A stretch of 64,000 nucleotides of DNA. Origin: Amyelois transitella (taxonomy: Eukaryota; Arthropoda; Insecta; Lepidoptera; Pyralidae). The first letter of the stretch is position 1; every line of letters begins with the position of its first letter. A model generated the notes under the pieces. That model was given only the letters and a program-made list of their open reading frames with translations, ran no database searches and was not told where the DNA came from. Both the position numbers and the translations under genes were made by a program. Location of the stretch: contig NC_083535.1 in NCBI RefSeq assembly GCF_032362555.1, positions 5,518,001 through 5,582,000 on the forward strand, given 5' to 3'. Positions 11,601 through 23,600 of this stretch are shown here, piece after piece.

Positions 11601-14600
11601 ACAACAAAATTCAAGGACTGTTTAGAGAAATTAGTCTCGTCTTTCTCTCATCCATTCCCCGTCGTCTTGCTTTAAAACGTAGGGTCCTCTAGTCTGGTGC
11701 TCCTTCTATTTAATAAGTAGATAATCAGAGATCGACTTAAACTATACCCACCCAAGGAACTCCGAACTATCATGCTGATTGTTCCTGACGAAGAACGGCG
11801 GCTTGAAGATGGCAACGAACTCCTTGGGGCTCAGTTTGGTGCCAATGCAATGCATCATCTTAGCAAAGAGGATGCCCATTTTCGACCAATAAGGGGCGCC
11901 ATTCATGCGCAACACTACGTGGGTGCTGAATCTGTGGACAATGCAGTTTTACATAGAGCTAAAACGATAAACTTTGAAATAATTTAAGAGAATACATATA
12001 CATGCCAAGTCCAGTGAAACCAACCTCTCAGTCTCAACTATACTTCTAGTTCGAGTTAGAGTTTAGTTCGACGCCAAATCAGTTAACATTTTTCATACAA
12101 TTTTATAGAAAAAAAATGCTACTGACGATCATGAAAAGCGACCAAAATCCAATTTCGTTAAGAAAGTGAGTAAAAATGGAACATTTAGAAATCTCTTGGT
12201 ATTTTTTTACAATTTTAGTTTTAGTCTATATTGGGTTGGCAACACTGCCGCGGCCCAAAAGAGTAAGGATGTCCATATACATGTCATATACATGTGACCT
12301 TTCATTTTAAGCGAGTCTGAAAATAGGTCAAGCGAACTTCGCAAGTTAGTTATTCTCCAGCTGGTAGAAAATCTAAATCAAATAAGGTAACGTATATGGG
12401 ATTTCCTTATTTCAGCAAAATTCCATTCAAATTCATTTGATTTCGTGCCATGTTCTAATATATATTTTTTAAAATTATACTATCTCTCACATTACCCTGA
12501 ACGTATTTGGATAATAGAACCACATACATATAACCCACAATTTAAAGGTTAACAAAGCCCCCAAGCTATATCTGGCTTAGAAATTAAAGCGCGTGCGATA
12601 ACAGAAATAGGTAAAAATATACCATGATAATAATCCTCGCGATTTTGTCCAGAGCGTCCGCCCTGTTTCTCGCGTGTATTTTGTGTCCGTTTTCAACTCA
12701 TTAAATTCCCAACAATTACCGACTTGCTAATGACCACGACTTTCAATTAAACTACCAATTTCAGATTTCCTGGTTTACTTTGGGGCAACACTTTTAAAAA
12801 CATTACCAACAATTTGATAAATAAATGGTTATAAATGCTATGCATACTAATATTTTAAAGAGAAAAAAATGCATTGTTGTTTACAACGAATACACTCAAA
12901 AGTAATGGAGCTAATTTGATGAAATTAGACAGAGATAGAATAGACCTTTAGGAGTAACATAGGCTTTTTTCTGGAAACACGGGTGAAACCCTTTGCAAAA
13001 GCTAGCTCTAAGATATGCTTAATCTTAACATCACATTAGCCAATTAATAAATACGAAATTTTGTGTGATTCAAATTAATTTTACAATAAATATAGTTTAT
13101 CAATCAGAATGAAGCGGAGTCTACAAATATATATTCTCGCTGCTGCAATTAGCTCGACAAAAAGTCAGTGGAAAAGACGCAGTGTACCAGTTCGCTAGCA
13201 CGAAAGGATTTCTTTGAATAAAATTCTTTTTCAGAGAACTAAGTCCCAATTTTAGGTTTTTGTTGTGTTCAACAACTCTTTCCCTCTCCTCAAATTTTTA
13301 TTATTTACATACATAGTCTCGTTTAATCCCTTGTGGGATAGACGGAGCCAACAGTCTGGAAAAGACTGATAAGCGTTCAGCAATTTGGGTTAATGATAGA
13401 ATTGAGATTCAAATAGTGACAGGTTGCCAGCCCAACGCCTAAAAAAAGAATCGCAAGTTTATAAGCCTACCCTTAGTCGCCTTATACTATCATCCATTGA
13501 AAAGAGATAGAGTGGTCTCATTTTTTTGTTTTGGTGCCGGGAACCACATATTATTTATTTTCTTCAAAAAGTTTTAATATTTTCTTCAAAAGCTTTGATA
13601 GACATTAGTAGACGCTCAAACGAAACCACTAATGATGCATGCAGAGTTATGATAAGCTAGGATGTAAAGAAGTCTAGGAAATAAAAGGATATACACATTT
13701 ATCATCCTCCTGGCGCATGTCCCTTGCGCCCTTGCACGATCTAGGAGTAAATACAAAGTGCCCGACCTCGGGAGTCCTATTAAAGGGGAATCAAATCCCC
13801 AGCTTAACTCTTGATCGGCGTACAATGTGCAAGTGTATATACCCTGAGTTACCTCTAACGACATCCACGGCAGATAGAGTTGTCTATATAATATACATAA
13901 AACTCTTTTGGTAACTGAGTGACTGACTTACAGACAACCCGCAACCGACTGGGTCCAGAGACTGGAAATTCGGTATGAAAATAGGTTCCTTATGTAGATA
14001 ACGTTATAAGCGAGCTAAGCCGCGGTCGTCCTCTAATAATATAATTTCGGATAACAGTTATACAATGAATGAACGATTCTTAAATTCCTCACTAATCATC
14101 AGTTTTTTTTAAACTACTGGCTATGTCTACTCCGTTAGAACTTGATATATGCACATATGTATGTTATACAGCGTTTCAAGTATTTTTGCAACATAATTGC
14201 AAAGGATATATGAATTTTGTATGCATTTAGCTTTTAATATGCATGTTCGCTTTATCGCAGCACCCACTAAAAGTTCTTCTGTTTGGTCAACAGGTAGACT
14301 TGGTAGAGAATACCAAACGACATTAAGTCCGCCTTATGTACATTTCATTTTGTGCAATAAAGGTTTAAATAAATAAATAAATATTTCCTCTTTGAAGCTT
14401 TTCATAAAATACTTCGCTTTGAGCAGTCCACATTAGTTTCACAGGAGTGAGCACAGTACGCGTTTCAGTTTCAATTCGCGGCTGCATCACATATCATATA
14501 TTCTTATAACAACAACACTTTAATCTAGCAATGTTTCGAATTCCTTTTAAACTAAAATTGGCGACGCATATAAGCTTAAATTTTTAATGGATTAAAACAG

Positions 14601-17600
14601 CAGACTCTGTTAAACTAGATAAGACATCTCTTCTTATATGAGTATAAGATATAAGACTAAAGCCTGAGAAACTGAGAGGCGATATTTTAGGGCTTTAAAA
14701 ATATTCAAACATAGAAAAGGCAACAGAATCTTTACGTCGACGAGCGTCCATAGACTCTTATTACTTTTGTGTCATCTATTTGTCAATTCTGGTTTTAACT
14801 TATCACCTTCTGTTTTTATCTCTTGTCTCACTCCCTCTCCTTATTATCTAGAATAGAATAGAATAGATTTATTTTCAAAATTGGATACAAGGTATCACTT
14901 ATTGACGTCACATAACTTAAATCTAATTATAATTACTACCGCTTCCAAAGCGCATGTGTAGAAGAAGCGGCGGAACAAACTACACTGCAGCATTTTCACA
15001 GGACGTCAATTTACAAATATCTCTCTCTCTCTCCTCTCTCAACTCTCTCTTTGTCTCCCTTCCATAGCCTTATGTTTAGTATTCATCTCGCGGTAGTACG
15101 GTTATAAATAAACATTCGCAGTATTATGTCGTCGTAAGCAAAATTGGAGTTTCCCACTGGAGCTGGTCTGGGCTTAATGTACTAAATAGCAGAGCTGGCT
15201 GAAGATGGTACGATTTCACAAGAATCGCCAAAGCAGGACACACACACACAAGTTGAATATGGCAGGAAACACATGAGAACAAAATATTGGAGAAATAGTG
15301 ATTAAAAAAGAGACTACAGAAGATACAAATAAACATATTCGCAGAAATGGCAAGCGGGGGACATTATAGGAGCAATAAAACTTAAGAACGAAATTGATGT
15401 AAAATATAAAAAAAAACTACATTGAAATAATATTGGCATTTTTACAGTTGCTACTGTATTTAAATTTAGCTTGGATTTAAAAAAAAATAAGATTCGCTAA
15501 GCATAATAAAACAAAAAATCGCATGAAATGACACATAAAGCAACAGACAAAAAAAATCAACATCATGCAACATGAAAAAATATTCGCCAATGGTCAGGAA
15601 CAAAAATATTTTTTTAAGCTTTTATAATGTCCAGATCGAGTTATAAATCTGGTTTTTAAACCCGTTAACCCTGATTGATCGATCCGAAACTTCCATATGA
15701 TTAGATGCATTCAGCATTCGAAATAACCATAACTTCTGAAAAAATATTGGGCGTACCAAAATAAAATCCCATAAAAAATATCCCATAAAAATGGGTAAAA
15801 TTATATTTCCCAGTAAGTGCAAAATTTACTTGACGGTATTGGAAACACAAAGACATGAAATGTAATACTGAAATAGGGGTGTCAGTATTCTATTAGTATC
15901 CTTTGTACTAGGCGATATTACTACCCACTTCTTTCTAAAAGCGTTTGACGCCCAAACTGAAATTTTGACCGGCGATTGCTTTTAGAACGCAGTTCCTAAA
16001 AGGCGGAATTTTACGATTTTCATTTAAAGCGTAGCCTCTGGCAAAAGCTGATAGATGAACAAAAAAAGTTTTACAAATATAAACTTTACATTCTAAGTTA
16101 ATAATCCTGCACTTAGACCAAAAGTAATATATAATCTAATGGCAAGAAAACACATTCATAGCATTTCGAGACCTCTAGATGATAAATATTATTTTATATT
16201 GCCTAGATAGTAAACTTACCATTCCTGTACATGAAAATTAACGGTAGTTGACTAATTTATTTTAAATTAAGAAATAATACTTACTGCTTTGTAGCCAACA
16301 GCGCCTGGAAGACGCTGTTCATGTAGCAAGTGTTGCCCAGATTGAGCAGGCCCACTCTCGGCATCGTGGCGTTCGATGCCATCGTAGCGACGCACTCTTC
16401 ACGCGCTTCCCAAGGCGGCAACTGAGTGTAGCGGCAGCAACGCGAAGCCATGTGACGCTCAAGACACAGAATCTATGAAAATTAATTCATTTTCAAATAT
16501 ACGAGTACATTACACATATTATTATTTAGAAAGGCCTTTGCGGGCATAGCAGATGCTAATTAATTATCTTTAACGTCGTCGTATTTAATACAATACCATT
16601 GTAAAGGTACTAGGAAAGCTAAGTGCTTGAATTCACTTGCCATTTGATGTCTATAAAGCCACTAGCACCGCCGAAGTGTAAAATCTTCAGTACGAGCGTC
16701 CGCTCGATGCGACTGCAGGTGCAGCGCGAAGCTCGAATAGTGTGGAAAGGCCTCGCCCAGCCAAGACAACACACGCGGTCCTGCGCATTGAGACTACCCA
16801 ACTGCTCCACCTTTTTATAAATTACCGTTTTTAATACCAATACGAGTTAGCACCTCCTGCGTCGTGTAAAAACCTGACTTACCCAATCGTCGTGCAACAA
16901 CCCAGGGTCAAGATTCTCGTGCTCCTGTCTAGAGATATGGAAATGTAACCGGGACTAACGTCAGAAAGATGGAGATTCTTTATATTTATCCACAAAACCA
17001 ATCTTACCACGTCAGCGTATTTGTTCTTGAACAAATCCTGGGCATCACCCCTCAGCGAGTTGGAAAGGCGGTCTAGAGTGGAAGTGAGGATGTCGACCAC
17101 GTTCTGCAGCAGCTGCCGGCTGAACTGCCCGCTGTCTGCGGCCAAATTTACCAGCACACGCCCGACGTGCGGGGAAAGCTAGACAATGGGTAGTAAAAAA
17201 AAGTTGTATGTTAGAAACAATTTTTTTTTTGTATATATGTATACAAAAAATAGGTCCCTTTCCCGGAAGGATAGGTAGAGACCTTCCCACTCATCTCGAT
17301 CCCTGGAAACTCCATACTCTTCATCCACATAACTCTCTTCATGCAAGCTCAGTTTAGGGTATTCTTAACCTAACCTTTCACCGGGACGTTCCTGATTTGA
17401 TCAACTACGTTCGTCTATTATTATTGTCCTGTCACTCAAATTTACGCCGGATTAAAAATCTTTATTATTATGTAAAAAGAAAATTGTATTATTTACACCA
17501 AATTTTATGTTTCGATATCAAGTTATTTTTTTTATGATTTTAGAAGTTTTGGCTTTGTTTTCGACCTGAATATAATATTGTATGTTAAAATCATTACATG

Positions 17601-20600
17601 TGTGTAATTTAATGCTCCATAATCTGGTCGTTCATTTGCAGTTGATGCGGAACGAAGTTTACCAGGTCCGCTAGTTTGCAATAGAAATGTCTGCGAGCAC
17701 CCGTCCTTTTTACAAGCGTTTAATTAGGTTCATTCATTTTAGCTGTCCTAAAATTTGTCCGTAATCAAGTCTTGCAAATTTAATTTTACCTAGTGAGCTA
17801 AAATGTTGCTGTCGTAATGCAAAACTATTATGATATGGAGTTGATCTGATGATAAAATCGAGAAGTGAATATAAGAAGTTGAACGATCCTGCCCAGTTAC
17901 GAGGACTATTTTGATTAATCTTAAGGAGAATATTGGTGCTAGATGGTAACCAGATTCGGATGACCCTTCAAGGAAAAAATATTTCCAATCTCGCCGTATT
18001 TTAACGACGACGAAACACAAAAAATACTGTACAGGAATTGAGATTAACATTTTTTTTAAATAAATTTATGACATAAAAATCAAAGCTGCGGAATATTGGG
18101 AAAAAAATATAATTTAAATTTCTATCAAGCGAGAATCTAATTTGCACACGTTGCGCGTTGGTTTCCGTGCCGTCGCCCGCCACGCCTCATTTCGGTAACG
18201 TAACTTGCATCAAATAGATAATCTCCCATCAATCCACTCCCTGCGCATTAAGTCTAGTCTAGTCTAAATCTATCATCATATAAATATAACAATGTATTTT
18301 GTAGCTATACCCTCCGTAGATAATTTTATGTATATTTATTAAAATATAAAAATTATATTGTTTTTAACATTTACGCCGCATTTGTTTTTGACCTGGAATG
18401 TTTTCCAATGTCTTTCGTGATTCAATTTGTATACATAATACATATTTTCACATCATAGAAACAAATACAACGTATCTATGTTGGTTCATATGAAAGCTAT
18501 ATTAATGTAGCTTTCGTAATCTATGTTTTTTTAAATTTAAAATTGAAAGTACACCCAACTTTAATTCAACCGAAAAGCACCTATTTTTGTTATTCAAAAG
18601 GTTAGTTGCAATTGCAGTTACAAAGAGAGACGAGCGAGCGTCGACCAAACGGCAGCTTGCCTGATAATTTAAATATGATGGAATTCAATTATATGTCATC
18701 CTAATTGCTTTTCAGAGAAATGGAAATACTCCAAACTGAACAGTGGTGTAATTAGTAGAGCTCAAAGTGATAGAGAAAAGTAATAATTTAAATAAATTTT
18801 GATTTAGAGTAAGTTTTATAATTACTACCAATCGATAGATAACCCATCTACAATGTGGAACAAAATTCCGAAAAGGTCATTGAAATTCCATTAATTTCCC
18901 TAATTATGCGAAAATAAGTGACCACACTTTCGGCTGCGACATGTTAAAGGTACTCATATGAAAAAGCAAAGCCGGCAAAGGAAATCGGCAGATGTGCCAT
19001 CTAAGATGTCTACAATTGTTCTTTTTTAACAGAGCTGTAATATTTATACTCATTCTCTGCCAAGAAACCTTAAGAACCTACACAAGCTTCCTTCATGACG
19101 TTTGCAGGACGAAGCGGGTTTTCATTATAGATAAAAGCAATAAGTAAACGTTGACTCAAGGTACGGTACCCTCCCCACGTAAATTGATTCGCACTTGACA
19201 GGATTTTTAGTTAAGTTATGATGTGACCAATGTGATATGTGTCCCACGGGATTAATGACGGCGGCCTAAGTTTAGAAAAAGTTAAGAACCTTTCATACTT
19301 TAGCACTTTTTCGTAGTAACGAATGCGTTTGTATATACTTGAGGTCAAAATATTTTTGCGCAGGGGTCAACGAAGTCTTATGTTTTTTTTTGAAAAAAAA
19401 AAAGTCGCTCTATCTATGTATATATATGAAGAAAAACAAAATAGATTAAAGGAGTCTATCTATCTATGTATATGAAGGAAAAAAATAAGATTGTATGAGT
19501 CTATCTAACTATGTATAGGTATGAAAGAAAAAAAATAAGATTGAATGGTATCAAGTTCACTTACCAACAGCATTGATTTAATCAACCGTAACATATTTGA
19601 ATCAACGGAAAAAGCTTGATATGTTTCAAGTAATTTGACTAGTGGCAACCGAGGTACTGAATCATTTTCGAGAAGGCACCTATTGCCCAAAATCGTTCCA
19701 AACTAGCTATGGTGCCTGGGAAAAACTTACATATGCAACACTACACACACACACATTCAATCAACCAATCACCCAAAAGTTGCAATCAAAAATCATTAAT
19801 AACGCGCGCAATATGCGCTGACATATGTTTTAACTGCACGTCCCTGCCCCGAAAATAAATCGCCGGAAAATTACCTCTTATTAAGATGAAAAACAAGCAA
19901 TACTTCGCACAAAACCTTTCCAAAACTCGTAATAATGCAACAAGTGGAAGAAGACCTCAACATCTAAATTTGCTAATACGTACTTATAGCTAAATCGCGA
20001 ACAAAGGATAATGCACCGTATTACAACTGTAAAAGACTTACCAAATAAGCCCAATTTATGAACGAATTAGCAATAAGAAACATACAATCTAAAATTCACC
20101 GAATGACTTTGTGCGAAAGATGGTTTTGGTGTACCCGCGCGGAGGAGGTCCTTCCGCGATAGCTATCTGCGAGCTACTGCCCTACGCGTTGTCACCTGCT
20201 CTTTCGCACTCGGTAATGCTCCGTGTTGCACTCGACAATCCTGATGGATGCACTCAAAAATAAAATTCACGAATTTGATCAAGAACAGACTTTGCCTAGA
20301 TAAAAGCCGTACACACCGCGTCGACTCTTCGCCGAATGTAGAGTAGAACAACTGAATACCCCCGCTTACCTCCGCTACAGATAGACCTATTGATATCCGG
20401 TCAATATAAGCGCAGGGCTGCGTGCGTTTTATATTACCTAAAATCAATTCAGGTACTGCGCTTTTGTTTAAAATTACATTATTGATTTTGCACTAGCCCA
20501 ACGACCAGCCAAGAGAGAAAAATACAAGTTTTAAAACGATAATGCATTTCCATCAAAGGATAGAGATTTAAGATTTTTTAATAGAATCTCCCAGCAAGTT

Positions 20601-23600
20601 TAATTATAGAATTTCCTAGGTCTCCTGCCCACCTACAGTGCAGCCCACACCCCTTGTTCTCCCAACCCCCTCCAGCCGCCTCCCTTAGCTTCCTGGAAAT
20701 TTCGCTTAATATTCTGTATTTCCCAGTGCACGTTGTTTTATATCTGTGTCAGTGTAAAGCACTGCCGACATATAGTCGATATAATCCTTTACAAAGCTTT
20801 TAGTAGATTTTCGAATTTAATTACGAACGTTTTAAATAAAAATTGAATAATCTCAAAGAAAAATATTTTAACCACGCCCAAATATATCTTATTTCATTGC
20901 AATATATGCTTATAAATGCACGCGGCTAATCCTAGATGAACCAACCGTCGCAAAACCAAATTAAGGATAAAAAATCTTGCAAAAGCAAAAATTTATATTT
21001 ATTATTTTTTATTGTTTTTAAAGATTTTAAGCGCCTGTAAAAACATCAATCTATAATATTGTATCTTTTTAAAATAAATATGGTCATCACCTTTATCGAT
21101 ACAATGTCAAAACATAGCACACATTCTCCTAACAATTAGCAATCGATAAAAGTTCAACTTAAAACAATCACACACGTCTACATCATTTAAAATAACTTTA
21201 TCCCCTCTGTCATAATTAGTGGCAGACAGGCTTCCGTGGCATGTAGGCAAACTTATATAGACTGAAACACGGCGCGGCTTCCAGCTGTGCACGGTAGATA
21301 CAAATTATGTGACCGGAGGTTCCATCGGGAATCAATACATTAAGAGAAACTTGCAAGCATCAAATTCAATATAATGCACTAGTTTCCCAGACTAATATTC
21401 ACTTTGACATGCTGAAAGCTAGCTAAGGTAGGTATTAGTCTGAACTAATACTGTTGTGAATCCAAGAGCAAACTGATTCAAGCAGATATTTCTTGTAATT
21501 ATTTCCTTATTCGTTAAATATATATTTTTAAGGTAAGGATGTTAAAGACAGAATCTTTGGGTTATAATAAAAAGGGTTTTTAATGGGTGATTGGGGGTGG
21601 CGAAGTAGTTTTCTTGCTAAGGGTGGTCGCGTCATGAAAACGGTTGGATATCACTGGGGCGGAACGAAGTTTAACTTAAAGGACTAGGTACACTTTAATC
21701 ATTTACCCTTATTAGCATAATTTACAGTGTGCAGTAACTCAAAAAGTGGACAATAAGTTGGCAAATATATTATATAAAAATCTACTTTTGGATACAGAAT
21801 ACTAAATAAATTGGCTTCAACAAAACAGAACGTGTGATTTATGTCATTCCTATAATTATAGTCAATACTTTTCTTCCAGAAACATGATTTAACTTATCTC
21901 TTTGTACTTGAATTATAATATCCTAAACTAAATATATAAAGAAAAATAGGCAACGTGTCTTTATTTTCATATCGCCAAGAAAGAAATCAGATGACAACAA
22001 GTAAACTTTATGTTTCTGGCTGTCATCCTAACGTATTCGCGGACTTCCCGGTCACGTTCAAAAACTTTCAGGTCCGCTAAAGACATCATATAACTGATAT
22101 TACACCTGCTATCAAAAGATTATTCCAAAGGTATTTAACTCTCTGTAAAACGTTCGAAAGTCGAACGTTCATGGTCCCTGAATAAAAGGGTCACACACTC
22201 TATGTATATATGGGCCAGTTCCCCTGCAAAGATTAACAGGTCAGACAGGAGCCGTTTCGTGTAAAAACCCAATCCAGAATCATGGTCAATAGCGCACCTC
22301 GGACTGCAGGCAGGTCAGAATAAAACCGAAACTAACGCCAGGAGGAAGGTTAGAAAATGTTGTCCTTGTAAATAAAAGGTACTGCTTCAGATTTAAAACT
22401 CTTTTTGTCATCGTCCAGAAGGGAGAGGTCTAAACCAAGATAACGATATCTAGTGGGTTAAGAAACTTACCCTGTCCAAAGCCTCCGTAGATTCGCGCAG
22501 TGATGCCAAAATGTGGAAGATGACATCGGCGACTGACTGGCGAAGGCCGATGGGGTTGTCCATGGCGAGAAACAGCCGGCTTAGATTGTCAACCGACACT
22601 TCAATGAGGATGTCAAATTGTTTGTTTTCCTAAGATAAATGTAAATCCTTATTTAATATTTGTATGGCCACAAAAGAAACGAACCTCACAAGGCCTAAAC
22701 GACGGTTTAAGCTACAATTTTGTTTAAGCTATGTTACAATTTTGAGTTAATCATGTTTTACTAACAACAAGCAAACAAAACAAAACTACCCAGAAATGAT
22801 AAAAGAAATATAAAGGCATATGCTCGTTAAAATTTGTTAAAAATTTCAATTCAAATGTTCTCTTGAAATACATGCACGATTCAAAGCTCTTTGTGAGAAA
22901 GTAGGTACACTTATAATCTGTCACCGTCACGTTGCTTTCTAGAAATATCTGACAAACAAGGAATAATTCCAAAATTACTACGTAAAATATGAGTATATTT
23001 CGTGTGAATACAGCGTCGGAACTGTGGGAATTTCATGATGCTCTAACAGGGGCTTAAAAATATGAACTCTAACATAACACACGTATGTTCAAATACCCAT
23101 TGTATTCCTGTACCAACGCAATCCTCTTAAACGTCTGCAATGTAAAGCCCCATGAGTTCCAAATAGAAAATAGAAATTCATTTTAAAAATGTTATGTTTG
23201 CGTTGAAAGCTCAGAGACGTACTATAAATGGACTTAATGTAGGTAGAAATAAGAAAAAAAAAGTATTAAGACGTCTAAGCGAGAGTAAAACAAAAATAAA
23301 AAGATCCGTAAATCAGATTTGCTACTCAGAAAATGTTGCTACTTGAAACGAAAACAAGAATATTCCGTGCTATGTTGTAACTGGATGAAATCTTTTACTC
23401 GTTTTCACACTGTTAACAGGAAAACATATTGAAAGCCATTTTAATGATGTCAAACGTCGTCGCTTTACTAACTGCAAAGCAGTATGATACTCCATATTTT
23501 CTAAGAATCTGTGAAGGATGAATGCTTCGCCTCGTTATATTTTAAAAATATCTGAACATCAACAAAAGGAACTACACTTATTACGTAGAAAATCATGACA

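Larger units (their letters stand above)
11932..16284 (-). other. Large protease intron filled with repeats
   Basis: 4.35-kb intron between exons 8 and 9 of the protease. It holds a reverse SINE copy (13312-13556), a LINE tail (14262-14380), a moth repeat (14850-15060) with a (CT)n tract, and otherwise AT-rich unique-looking sequence without exon signals. Confidence 0.6.
17179..22470 (-). other. Large protease intron, 5.3 kb
   Basis: Intron between exons 4 and 5. It includes a decayed RTE 3' end (about 17245-17420), a three-copy minisatellite (19404-19550), SINE pieces (22195-22330) and AT-rich DNA. A GC-richer stretch at about 20125-20430 has a 94-codon minus-strand ORF without recognisable domain or splice context; I do not call it a gene. 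Confidence 0.55.

Noticed and set aside
16637..16810. Alternative frame of USP exon 7 reading LSWLGEAFPHYSSFALHL
   Set aside because: Attractive as protein, but its donor options do not give a phase compatible with the catalytic exon (phase 0), whereas the VEQLGSLNAQ frame joins both neighbours in phase 0.
20163..20447. 94-codon minus-strand ORF in a USP intron
   Set aside because: No splice context, no recognisable domain and no compositional coding signal beyond slightly higher GC.
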